DNA of 64,000 bases from positions 4,309 to 68,308 of the forward strand of contig VYZB01000388.1 in assembly GCA_013397455.1 (NCBI GenBank), read 5' to 3'. A program made the translations under genes and the position numbers. This document shows positions 15,101 through 26,689 of this stretch, in pieces (position 1 is the stretch's first letter; each line of letters opens with the position of its first letter). The notes beneath the pieces are model-generated. The model made no database searches. It was not told the DNA's origin and saw nothing but the letters and a program-made list of their open reading frames with translations. The stretch comes from Crotophaga sulcirostris (lineage: Eukaryota > Chordata > Aves > Cuculiformes > Crotophagidae).

Positions 15101-17789
15101 AAGACAACATGAAGGCTTCCAATAGCGATAAATTTTCTGATCAAAAATAATTATGAGGAAGAAGAGATCTCCATGTATGATGCAAAGCTTTCTGAAAATT
15201 TTCAGAAGACCTATTCTTTGTTCTCATCCAAAAATACCTCAGCGATTGCAATTGAGAACAAAACGACTCCACTGAACATTTTCTACTAGAATAGTGATTT
15301 TCTTAGAAGGCTTGCAACTGAAAAAATATTTGATGGAAAAAAATATAAAAAAGAAATACACAGAGAATCAGCTTTGATGGAAAATATTCTGCAATTCTGC
15401 CAAGGATTTACTTCCTGCAAAAGAACTCTAGTACCCTGTCTTCCATTTGCTTAGCCTGTCAGCTTCTTCTGACATCATTGATACTGCTTTTTGTCTTGAC
15501 ATGTTCTCTTATTTGCTTTAATTCATTTCTTGGGGTTGATGGAAGACTTATTGCTCAGTTTATTCCAATTTCCAGAGGGTTTCCACAAGTAGCAGCTGGG
15601 ACCCTGCTGCCTTTTCTCCCTCCACATCTCCTCTGTAAATGTTGTCATCCACCTTTACTGCACTACAGAGTCATGATCTGCCTTCTGATTCAGTGCTTGT
15701 CTGCCATGAAGCCTCCTGCCACTTCTCCCACCATGCCTCATGTGTTTACGTACTACCACTGCTGTCATTTCTATGATTCCTCTGTGGACCTCTCAGCTGA
15801 GCGCCTCTCAGCAGAATTAAATTCACAATTGTGTTGGGAGAGTTGGTTTGTGCCTTCTTTATACACAGCTTTGCTCCCAATCATTAAACTCTTTGTCAGG
15901 GAGGCTTTGATGCTAGGAATTAACTTGAAAGGGATTTGATAATCAAGGGCTATATTCATGATGCAGAGCTTTCCATTGAAGAGCTCCTCCTGCCAGCATC
16001 TCCTGAATTTTGAGCAGATTCCCTAGTTGTCATGGCAACAGCCTAATTTGCTCTCTTTTTGTGATTTAAGTAAGCACCATGTAAAAACTCTTTAATAAAT
16101 GATGCTAAAACATCCTGAGTTTTGGAAGTGACATTGGGCAACTTGCCACATGGCTTAATTTAATTGCTCTGAAGCTATCACTAAGTGCATAATTCAAGGT
16201 TTCCTTTAACACAAAAGCTCTTAAAAGTTTGGATGGCTGCAACAGAAAGAGGAAAAGAGCAGCTGCCATTCTTCGAAAGCAAAACATCTTCAGGAGCAGG
16301 AAGGCAGTTTTGTCCCTTTTTGTGGCAGAGCAATCCATAACAGACAAAGACAAAAACTTGGTTGAGACTCTTCCTTTTTCTCACCTTAGATCACCTTGAA
16401 CTTGGTGGGAAAGGGAAAAGTATCCACCATTCCTGTGCCTTATTCTCCTGGAAAAGGTAGCATCTCCATCATACACTGGGGTTCTGACAGAGGTAGACAG
16501 CCCAGCAGTTTAGAAGGTGGTTAAAGCTGTGAGTTATCTCAGCTTCCTGCAGTCATTTGCCATGAAGTCAGTGCCTAAAGAAAGACATTGCCTTTAGGAA
16601 AAATGCTGGTCTCTCACCTGTGGTCTGCCTTTGTAGCTATGTTGGTACTTAGGCTTGACTTCAACGTCATACCCCTACTGCCTCTAGAGGCAAAGCCAAG
16701 GGCTATCCAGCCAGCCAGTCCTGGGAGATGAGCCAAACTGAGAGTTGGTGTAGGAGTTGCTTGAAGGAGTTTGGACTCCAGTGCAAATTTGAACCTCAAT
16801 GTTATTATGATAGTAAGTATATAGACTCTACTGAGCAAATATTAGAACAGAGGAAGCAGAGTGAAAAAGGTGCTCTTGAACTCTAAGGGACACAGGCTCC
16901 TATAGGGGAAGAAGAATAGCTTCCTTATCCTATCTATTTATTTTTTAGTTAGAGGGTAATGATATAGCTATTTGTAAATGCTACACATGAGAACATGTAT
17001 TAGCAACAGCTTTCAATATTGCTGTGAATGGTCATTAAAAAGCCCTGCTGGCTGCTTGGTCTGATCTGGGGCATGGGAAGGGTTTTTCTACTGAGCTCCT
17101 CCACTTCTAGCATTGGTCATATAACCAAAAACTCTTGAGGCAAATGAGGTGGTCTGAGGCTTGACTTAAGTAGTTGTGACCCGGTTCAGGGAAGCTGTAA
17201 TGCTCCATAACTCTTCAAAAAAGCATCACCTGAGGAAAAAGAGCAGCGTTTGTTTTTGGACTACTACTTGGGAAATACAGGTGTAGTTATTTGTCACTAC
17301 AAGTTTCTGGTCAGAAAAAAAAACAAACAAAAAAAAAGGAAAACAGAACAGCTTAGTCATTTAGTCTGGGGGAGAAACTGCCACTTTGGTGCGTTTTTTT
17401 AATGTGCGGGTTCAAACTCCCAAAACAGACATGTGAAATCACAGTCCCCTTAGGAGTGCATATATGAGCCTTTCTCTTTCAGGAACCATGTACTTGGATC
17501 CTTTGGGTGTCTGAACTGATGGGATAACAGCACAGTTGCTGAATAGAAGATATCACCAAACAAGGCTGACTCTCTTATTTCCTTGTGATCTCCTTGTCTT
17601 GTCACTCCCTTCTGCAGAACAGTGCTATTCTTTTCTCATGTCTTGCATTCAGGAAAGAGGTAAAGTGTTTGATGTGCTGCAGTTTCACTTTGCCTCGACA
17701 GAAATCTCTGCATCCACTGAAATGGTAATGACCATTCACCAGGGAAATACTGTGTTGTGGGCTGGGGGTGGATGTACAGCAGTGAAAAG
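169..17789 (+). other. Upstream noncoding region (SYN3 5' intron or intergenic)
   Basis: No protein-coding gene is supported in these 17.6 kb. Open frames are short; the longest (15478-15939, 153 codons) is hydrophobic and cysteine-rich but has no recognisable domain. A stretch around 970-1030 faintly resembles a CR1 tail but is too diverged to call. Short simple repeats occur at 8051-8064 and 8222-8270. Confidence 0.6.
8222..8270 (+). repeat. Imperfect trinucleotide microsatellite
   Basis: About 49 bases of ATT/AGT/GAT-type triplets grading into GT repeats, starting ATAATATTATTATTAGTAGT. It is a simple repeat in noncoding DNA with no evidence of function. Confidence 0.75.
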
Positions 17790-18059
17790 GGAATACCATG
17801 CGGGGCGGCGGTGGAGGGGGGAGGAGGAGAAGAAGAATTGAATGGGAAATACAAGTGGGCACTCTAAGGTCTCCTTTTCAGGAGAGTGAGCAATTCTGCT
17901 TTCTTTACCCATCTCTCTTTGATAAAAGCCTGCCAGTAGGGGTGACGACTGTGACACCAGAGCCTGCAAACCCTTGTTGCTTTACTAAATAATTCATCCT
18001 GTTCCTGTGATAATATAGTTATAAGGAGGAGCCTAATTGAATTTACTGTCTGGCTTTGG
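17790..18059 (+). promoter_or_regulatory. Candidate distal SYN3 promoter region
   Basis: Within CpG-poor surroundings this block starts with a GC-rich, CpG-containing purine tract (17799-17836) and ends next to a CCAAT box (18060-18064). A TATA-like stretch (ATAATATAGTTATAAG) lies around 18011-18026. It immediately precedes a possible leader exon ending in a good donor. SYN3 is one gene that could use it, since its coding exon has an upstream splice acceptor; the link is inference. Confidence 0.3.
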
Positions 18060-18206
18060 CCAATAGGGTGATAAGGAGCCGGCAGAATGGGATGACGGTG
18101 AATCCTGCTTGTGTGCTGTGAATGTGAAGCAGGAGGGACTGGCAGTTGGTGTGCAGGAGGGAAAGGGAATTGGTCCAGGCCCCTCGGATTAGCAGACTAA
18201 AGAAAG
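18060..18206 (+). other. Candidate 5' leader exon (SYN3 or noncoding RNA)
   Basis: The stretch is enriched in CpG relative to neighbours and ends CTAAAGAAAG with GTAAGCG at 18207, a near-consensus donor. It has no long open frame, as expected for a leader exon. The true 5' end cannot be read from sequence; the given start is the CCAAT box, so transcription would begin somewhat downstream. If joined to 39369 the intron would be about 21 kb. Confidence 0.3.
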
Positions 18207-20576
18207 GTAAGCGAGCGAGTTGGAACGAGATTTACCAGAATCATATACTGACCTGGTGCTGCAGGGGTGTTTTTGTTTAAAGGAAAGCAGGCTGCAGGCA
18301 ATGTTTTCCTGCAGGGTTTGGAGGGAATAGGAATGTGTGTGGTGGCACTTGCTCAGTGCATGTGGTATGTGCCTTTGTCTTTATATGTGCTGCAGGGTTT
18401 TATAACACTGCATTTTCATTGTGCCTGTCCGTACGGAGATGCTTGTGTTTTATGTGGATAGAGCAGCAACGCATGAAAACTGTGCATTATAAATATAATG
18501 AGAGGAGTCAAAACGGAGAAATTACCTCACGGACAACATGGTGAAAAGAGTAGTGCTTTCTGGTTTGATTGAAAATGGAAATGCTGAGGCTCTTAGTGAG
18601 CTGTTTGCAAACAAAAAAGAGCAAGTGTGTGTGTATCTGTCTGTGTAAGTGTAGGATCTGCAGTGAGATGTGAAAATGGGAAAGAGGAGGTAAGATAGAA
18701 GCATTAGGCATGGCAGGTGGAGGTAAATTGCAAGCAATCTATGTAATCAGATTCTCTAACCTGGAGAGTGCAAATGAATAGGAAAGTGGATTAATCCTAT
18801 CTGCTGAGGCAGCTACACCTGGAAAGCAAGGAGAGGAATCAGGACAGGTTATGTGACTGGTTAGAAGGACTGATGATCAAACCCTCCTGTTTACCTGCTG
18901 TTAAAGTGGCAACCCATTAAGTTGTTTTGCAGATTTTGTATCTCCCTTTTAATTATGCAAAGAAAGGGAGAGCATCTCAGAGGATCAGGCTACAGCCCAC
19001 ACAATTAATGTTATCTGGAAGAGCAGGAGCACATCAAGCAAATTAGCCTCTGCTCTTCCCTTTGTTTCACTGGCTTTGCTCTGATAACAGATGACTGCTA
19101 AAAAGACAGGGCAGGTGGGGGAAGCTGGATTACAAATGTGACAAGTGGCATTACGCCATGTAGGCAGGGAATGTTGTTTGCAGTGATGATGCTATAATCA
19201 CACTTTTGGAGCTCACATCTTTGCAAACCTTTAAAACAAGACTGTCCCAAGCTGGGCAACCTTAGCCCAGTCAATAACCAGAGTAAGCATTGTAGCTTGC
19301 TGTAAGGCATTAACAGGTTTAGCTGCTTCTCATATGTTTTCACTACCTCATTCTTTTTAAGCCACGATCCACAGGAAGAGGTTGTTGAGACAAAGATATT
19401 GCTCACCTGTGGATATCTCACCTCAGCTGGAAACTAACTCTTATGATGAGTGCTGAGTTACACCTTTTTCTGCTTGCTCAGGAAGCAGTAGCCAGTGGCT
19501 CCCTCTGAAAAGAGCAGGCAGAAAGCCCCCCAGGGAGAAGAAACAAAACGGCTTGTCTTCATTAAGCAAACCTGTTTGCCCAAATAAGCTCTGCTTCCTC
19601 CCTGACACCAATTTTCTTACATCAGGGGATAACTTTCTCCTACCCAAACTCCTTTCTTTTCTATGTTTTTCTTACATTGCCTGAAGATGAGAAAATACAG
19701 TCATGACTGATATTCATATTAGAAAACCTCTCCCCGCTGACATCTAGCCTCTAAATATGAGCTCTCCTGAAGTCTCTGTGATGTGCTGCTGGGGGTTGCA
19801 AGCTGAGTCTGAGCCCCTCTGTCTCACAGCTTGTGCACTTGGGGGCAGGAACCTGGCACAGGTACAAAAAAGCTCCTCCTTACAGAAGATACTTGTGTTT
19901 GATGATGGAAAACCCAAAGGGAATGTGCTGCAGATTCCCACAGGACAGAGCCATGCTCTCCTCATCTCACCTGGAATAGCTGACTGAAAAACAGGTCTAA
20001 GACAGGGGCATACATCATAGGGTAGCAGGTTTTTTGTCTCTTGATTTCTCATACTTTTGCCATCCTTCAGCTCCTCTAAGTTAGAAAAACCATGGTTATA
20101 GTTGAGCTTGACTCCAGCTTTCAAAGTACTCGCAGCAACAGGGTGAGCTGACAAAGCAAAACAAGCCTGACCATCTGAAAATAAACTCCTCAGTAAAGTT
20201 GGCTTCTCCCCCCCTTACCTCTGCCCCAGCAAAAGAGCAATTATTAAATAACTTGCTTATTCACATACTCCAAAATGATGCAGAACTTCCAGGTGCAGAG
20301 CAGGAGGTACTCCTTAATAAAAAGGGAGCAAACACCCGACGCATATGGAGAACCCATCTCTTTGTGCATCACAGGAAGCCTTTACACACTTTTCTTGTTT
20401 TGGGATATGCATCTTCCTTGGGAGAGGCACGAGGAGCATCCCTCTGATGCTGCGGCAGCCTGGCATTTGCTCACAGCGTTTATTGCCGACTGGGTGACTA
20501 CATTGTTTGTTTCTGCCCTCAGAGTCAACGGCGAGGCTCAGGAATGGGCAAAATGCCAACATATTCCCAGGGAAGC

Positions 20577-20584
20577 TTACGTCA
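20577..20584 (+). promoter_or_regulatory. CRE-like site
   Basis: TTACGTCA differs from the palindromic CREB/ATF element at one base and is a known type of CRE variant. It lies in a 200-base patch with about seven CpGs. One 8-base match is weak evidence alone. Confidence 0.25.
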
Positions 20585-23500
20585 TCACCAATTCACTGGT
20601 GCCAGAGACTGTGCTGGAAACCTGAGGTCGCTTTTGCCATTAATTGCCCAGATGATTAATTCATGCAATGATATCATTTTCCTGGGTGGATGTTAGGAGG
20701 TTATGTACTCTAGTAATGAGGGGCATGACAGGATGCAAGAGTTATGCTTCTTATTGATGTTAACTCTAATTACAACAAACTAACCACAGTGTCCTCCACA
20801 TCATCTTTCCTCTCCCAGACAGGGTAATGTTTTTCTCTGGCTTTCCACTCTTCCCCATCTTTTTTTTTGGTTGGTTTTTTGGGGGAGGAAGGGGGCATGC
20901 GTTCTGTGAGAAATGGCACTTATGGGGTTTATAGTATTGCAAATTCTGCCCTAAAGGACTGAAACATAGTGCCTTTAACTTTCACAACTCCTCCATAATA
21001 AAGGTTGTTGATTTATTTTTAACCGTTAATTCAGGCTTTTTCCACCTTTCAAATCTCATTTCATGTTCAAAAAATTCCTTGTGTTTATGTCATTTACGTT
21101 GCACTTTCCAGGAAGAAAAAAATCCAATTATCCTTCTTTAACAAAAATAAAAAGGGGGAAAAAAATGAGTTTGTCTCTTATTGCACAGTGTCTGGTGTAT
21201 TATGGTGTAGAATGCCACTTTGTCTATTGGGGTGTAGAATCACTTTTTAATCAGACTGGAAATTCTCCACAATGTCAGGTTTTGCAGTAAAAACTGTAGG
21301 ATGATTTATCCTTTTTTGAAGATTTTAGGCTAAAAATCCCTTTTCCCTCCACTTTAGTTTCTAAGCAAATATACACAAAATTCCCAGATCGGCATAACAA
21401 AGAGTGCCATGGGCCAGATACAATTAATAGCTGATAAACGTGCAGGAACATGATCTGTTGATCTACTGGTAGGTGAAACTACTATCTCAAAATGTCAAAC
21501 AAAACACCCAGGGCACTTTCAGAGCTGTTGTAAGAGCATTTTCTTTCAAACCACGTCACTGCTCTGCCTCCCATATCCCTCCCCGTCAATCACTCCAGTG
21601 TTTCTCTTCTCTGTGTTTTCAGCTGGCTTGCATCCCCCCAGGTGTACAAAGCCCTAGATCATAAGTTTTCAAACAGACTCAATAAGACCAAATGGAAACA
21701 TTCCAATTTATAGATATGCTTTTTATTTGAGGGATAAAATGGTTTCCTTTCTGTTTAAGCAGTGGGGAAGCCATTCTCTCTCTCTCTCCACTCTGGATAA
21801 CTTTTCACTTCTTGCTATTCTTCATGGTTTGTTGTGGTATTCTTCTACCTCAGCTAGAGATTAGAAAATGTCAAGGAATTTTTCCTGAATGCTGACAAAC
21901 AGCAGAGGTCTGGTTAGTAATTGTAATATATCTGTTACTGGTTCAGTGTTGTAGACTCGTATATGTATTTGTAATATGGTTATCAAGGAAAATTAAGTGA
22001 TTATGCAGAACTAACAATGTCTGTATTAATGACTGTCAGGTTCCAGGCACTCATCTATTGTCTGTGTAATGCAAAATAATCCTACTGTGTCTGGGCAGAT
22101 CAAACACCAAAGCAAGAGTGCAGTATGACTTTCTTGCCATAAGCAGACTACACTGGCCACAGTAAAGGTGGCCCAGGGCACATGTTTGTAATTTAGACTC
22201 TGCTCATAAAGGGGAAAAAAATAATGAGATGGCCTTGAAAAAGTAGGGGAAAGTCTGTAATGGGGCCTTCAGGCTGGAAATGATCTTTTGCCCTAGTGAT
22301 AGTACTCCATTGCAAAGGGCTGAATTCTTCATTACCACCAGAGTGATATGGAGGGGAAGCAAAGATCAACTTCCCAGCATAGCCTGAGGTGGCTTGTCTT
22401 GGTGGGGGACTGGAGGTGGGAGTGTAAAAAAGTAAATTGGATAGAGTATGAAAAAACCTTTTTTCAGGCTTCCTTAAACTGGGAGTATTGCCTTCAAATC
22501 ACTTCTGAGAGAATAACTGCCGTTGTTTTTGAAGGCACATTAAATTTTGCTGTAAACTATCAGACTGGGATATGAACAAGACAGCCAGCCACTGTGTTGT
22601 ACAATAATACTGCAGCCTGAAGAACATCAATAGCATTATCTTCCTATGAGTTGGAAAAAGAAGTCAGAGTTCACTTTAAAGTGAGGAAAACAGAAGGACC
22701 GGAGAGACAGGTGAAGAGCCATCCAAAACTGGGGAGAAGGATGTGCCTTTTTTTTTTTGAAGAAAGAAATTTCATTTCTGTCAAATGTTGTGGGATTTGG
22801 CTTATTTGTTTCCTGCTCTCAGCACATACTAAAGCTAACCCTTATTCCATGTATACTTCAACTTGGAAACGTGGAAAAGCTTCCTTATTTCTTCTCATAC
22901 ACAGGAGCAAACACACATATATCAACTCATTTTAAAAGCTGGCAACCAGTGTCTTCAGCCAGGTCTTCATGTTTTGAAATGGCTGTTTGTCCAGTTCCCT
23001 TGAGTGGAGAAAGTGTGTTACACCAAATCCTACTTTTTAATTTACAGTTTGATTTTACATTTAGTTGACAATGGCACAAAAACAGAAGGAAATATTTTTT
23101 AACTTGCAGGATCTAGCCCTTTAAAACGACAAATGTGTTTAAGTAAAGATACAAATAAGCCACTTTTTGGTAAAAGTGATGGCTAAAAGCATTCACATTA
23201 TTTGGAGCAGAATAAGAGGTTAACTGATGCATCATTCCCATCCAAGTGAATGGAGAATGTCTCACTCTGCTGGGACTCAGGACTTGCAAGCCTGGTGGAA
23301 AAAAAACAACCAGAAATGCTGACACCATACATCTTATGTAGTCAATGCAAACTATTTTTAATCTAGAAAGACTAGTAAATTTTCACCAGTACTAAATTAA
23401 CTTCATAAGCAAACACAGGCATCTTTACATAGGACTATTAAAAAAGCAAAAACAATAGCAGCAGATCATTCAGCTCCAAGATGATTCAGTCTTTTTAAAT

Positions 23501-24706
23501 CTGTTGTTTAAAATATAGTAACACTCTTTTTTTTTAGGCAAAATGTTTTATTTTTAATATAGGATATCTTGGCCCTGTGTGGTTGTCTTCTTTTGTATAA
23601 TACAATGAACACATCCATTACTCTGTCATCATCCTCCCCCACTCAAATCTGTAACTTGCTGGTCTTAGAGTAAGGCTGAACAGCCCTATAATGCATTGCA
23701 GCTCAGGAATATGTCAAAGACCTTCTTGGCTGCAGAAATTCTTTTGCCTAATTCTGCAGAATAAGCTGATAAATTCCAGAGGAAGATACTAGAAAATATA
23801 GATCCTTCTTAACAAAACCAAGAAAATGAGGAGTTTTCTCATTCAACTTATCAGCACAGCACAGTTGTTTATAACCACCACAGTAGTTCAGTGGACAAAA
23901 AAAAAAAAAAATGAAATTTAGGATGAAGAATAATTACATGGTCCCAGAGGTGATGGACTGGGTGTTTCTGCCTGAGTCACTGCATGCAGCTCTGATGCAC
24001 TGTGCTCATCACAGGCAGCTGCCAGAGGCTGCGGGCACAACAAGTGGGCAGGGAAACCCACTCAGCTCCCAGCTGTTTTCTGAAGTGGGATTGACAAAAC
24101 CAAATAATGTGACAAGTTAGGAAGTATTTTTTTCTTTTTTTAGCCCTGAAGTTTTTTGGTTTTGCTACTTAAAAATGAGACTCAGCGCCTGTATTTCCCT
24201 TCTGCTTGGTAAAGCATTAATGCGCTTTGGAAAGAGAAGTTGGATGAAAATGCCACAGTCCTTCCAGCAGCTGAAGGCTGCTGTATTTAGCTTGATGCAT
24301 CTGACTAAAATAGGCCTGTAGGTATTTAGTTAATCTTGCAAGCAGGCTTTCTTACTTCAGCAGCCTTGTGAAGTTTCTTTTAACAGGAGAAAGAGGAGTA
24401 GGCGAGGCAGGGGGATGCTGTTTTATAATAAAACTGAAAGAGGCTGTCACGAATTAACATGAAGGTTACCTTGGTTTACTCTGAGCAACCTTAATAATTC
24501 AACAGAGCCTTTCAGTCAGGGCTTCCCCCTGTGTTCCCCACAGGGGCAGTTTCATATATGAGAGTTTCCTGAGGCCATTTAACGGGCCAGCTCCGAAGAA
24601 TCACAGGCATAGGAGAGGATGGTGTCTGTCAGGAGCTAGAGCTGACAATCCCTATTAATGTGCAGGGAGACTTTTCCCAGGAAGATTCTTTGATGTCTCC
24701 AACCCC

Positions 24707-24719
24707 TGGTCACAGGTCA
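24707..24719 (+). promoter_or_regulatory. DR1 nuclear-receptor-type site
   Basis: TGGTCA C AGGTCA forms a direct repeat of two half-sites spaced by one base, the arrangement bound by HNF4, COUP-TF and RXR dimers. One half-site has a single mismatch. It is motif evidence only. Confidence 0.25.
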
Positions 24720-26137
24720 CGGGCCTCTGGCTTACATGTCATGCCTCTGTCTTGAAGGGAAGTGCCACCTCTTTCGCTGAGCAGTCAGACTATGTAACTA
24801 TTGTCCCCTCCCTAGGAGCGATCCACAGAAAGAGGAGGGCAGTGTCTTTAATTACCCAGGACCGTTGCAGATCTTCTCAAGTCACTAACTGGCATGTACT
24901 GCAAAAGTCAAGCCAGCCATGCAACATCATCTGCCTTCTACTTCAGACAAAGGGATCAGACCCGAACCCCAAACTTTTTTTTAATTTCAGTGAGAATCCC
25001 ATTGAAGTTGGTGAGAATTTTGTTTTAGTTGGAAGGGGTGGAATTGACTCTCTGCTTCTGAGATATCTGCCAGTTAAATAAGTAACATTGTGACTTTTTG
25101 TGTACAACATTAACTGGTGAACAATACTGGAGTTTGGTAAATGTTCCAGCAAAAGTAATGCAATAATCAGAGTAAGATATAAATCACAAGCTTCTGCATT
25201 GATGTGGCACTTCATCTTTTGGACAGAAAAGTTTTGTGTCCAGCTTTGGTTGCCTCGAATAAATAATAACAGTAACATGCTGTTAACTTGTGATATCCGA
25301 ACCTCATAATGCTTCTTCAACCCCACTGTCAGAAGTAGTCAGCCAGTAACATTTAGTGCAGCATCTCTCCTCTAAAAGTCTAGAGAGCTCATCAGCTGTG
25401 AGACAGGTTCTGGAAATGCCATTTTTGAAAATTTGTTTGGAAAAAAAGCCTACCAAGACATGGGATATTTGGTAGAATATTTACACGTTACAAGAAATTT
25501 TGGTATTTTTGTTGTGCTGTTTTGGAGCAAAAAATATTTTGAAATGACAAAATTTCTTTGAAATGAGCAGTCTGGTTTTCAACCTACTCTTACAAATATA
25601 AAAATTTTCAACCAGACAATTCTTAGCTCGGCTCTGTATAACTCCCTGCACTGCAATTCCTCCCATATAGCAACAACTGAAAAGATATGAGTGCTTCTGT
25701 TCAGAAGAACCTACACCTTCATCTCTGCCCCTGTCAGTTTGCCTTTCTCTCCATCTGGTCATTAGATGGTTGTGATGTGTTGAGGACACTGAGGTACTTC
25801 TGAGGTAGCTGATCTCTGGTTTGAAAGCAGAGAGGACACCAACAGGGTTTAATTCTTTGTGAGGCATCTACAACTGCAGCTTTCACCAAAACTTCCCACA
25901 CCTTGGACTAATAGAAGCAATAACTGGTTGCTTCCACGATGTTGTAAGACCTGTGTATTTTCTTAGAGCAGAGTAGGTGGTGAAGAATGAATAGACTGTT
26001 TACTTGTCTAACCTCATAAGTGCATGTTTTTATGCTTAGTGTAGAGTGTCAAGGCCTATGGACAGGTAAGAAAAACTCTGATTTTTTAAAGAAAGTATAT
26101 CACTTACCTGTTTCATGGTATGGTCTGAGCCAGCAGC

Positions 26138-26689
26138 TGGTAGGGTTTAACCCTAACTGTCAGCTAAGAAATAGACAGCCGTTCACTTGCTCACTCTCCT
26201 CCCCAGTGGAATGGGGGCAAGAATCAGAAGAGTGAATGTGAGAAAAGTCATGGGTTGAGATAAAAACATTTTAAATAGGTAAAGTAAAAACTGTGTACAC
26301 AAGCAAAGCAAAACACGGAATTAATTCACTACTTCCCATCGGCAGGCAGGCGTTCAACCATCTCCCGGAAAGCAGGGCTCCATGATATGTAACAGTTACT
26401 CGGGAAGACAAATGCTGTAACTCTGAACATCCCCCCCTTCCTTCTTCTTCCCTCAACTTGATATGCTGAGCATGATGTCATATGGTATGGAATATCCCTT
26501 TGGCCATTCAGTGTCAGCTGTCCTGGCTGTGTCCCCTCCCAGCTTCTTATGCACCCCACAGCCTTCTCAAAAGTCCTTGACTGTTTAGCAACAACTAAAA
26601 CATCAGTGTTATCAACACCAGTCTCATTCTAAATCCAAAACTCAACACTATACAATCTACTAGAAAGAAAATGAAGTAAAAACAGCACA
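26138..26689 (-). mobile_element. Solo LTR of an avian endogenous retrovirus, minus strand
   Basis: About 550 bases match, from end to end, an LTR family I recognise as common in many birds. On the + strand the landmarks are 'GGTTTAACCCTAACTGTCAGC' near the left edge, 'CACTACTTCCCATCGGCAGG' in the middle, 'TGATGTCATATGGTATGGAA' and 'CCTGGCTGTGTCCCCTCCCAGC', and a right edge at GCACA. Read on the minus strand it has the TG...CA ends of an LTR. No primer-binding site is seen beyond one end and no polypurine tract beyond the other, so this looks like a solo LTR left by recombination between two LTRs. It has no coding capacity. No clear target-site duplication is visible, so the exact edges are approximate. 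Confidence 0.85.

Larger units (their letters stand above)
18207..26137 (+). other. Upstream noncoding region with regulatory-looking blocks
   Basis: No gene is supported. Notable patches are a CpG-enriched segment with a CRE-like site and an adjacent TAAT-rich block (20437-20680), a (TC)n run near 21776-21790, and a nuclear-receptor-type DR1 site at 24707-24719. Confidence 0.6.

Noticed and set aside
15478..15939. 153-codon hydrophobic, Cys-rich plus-strand frame
   Set aside because: No domain, homologue or exon signal recognised; its length is unremarkable for 64 kb of noncoding DNA.
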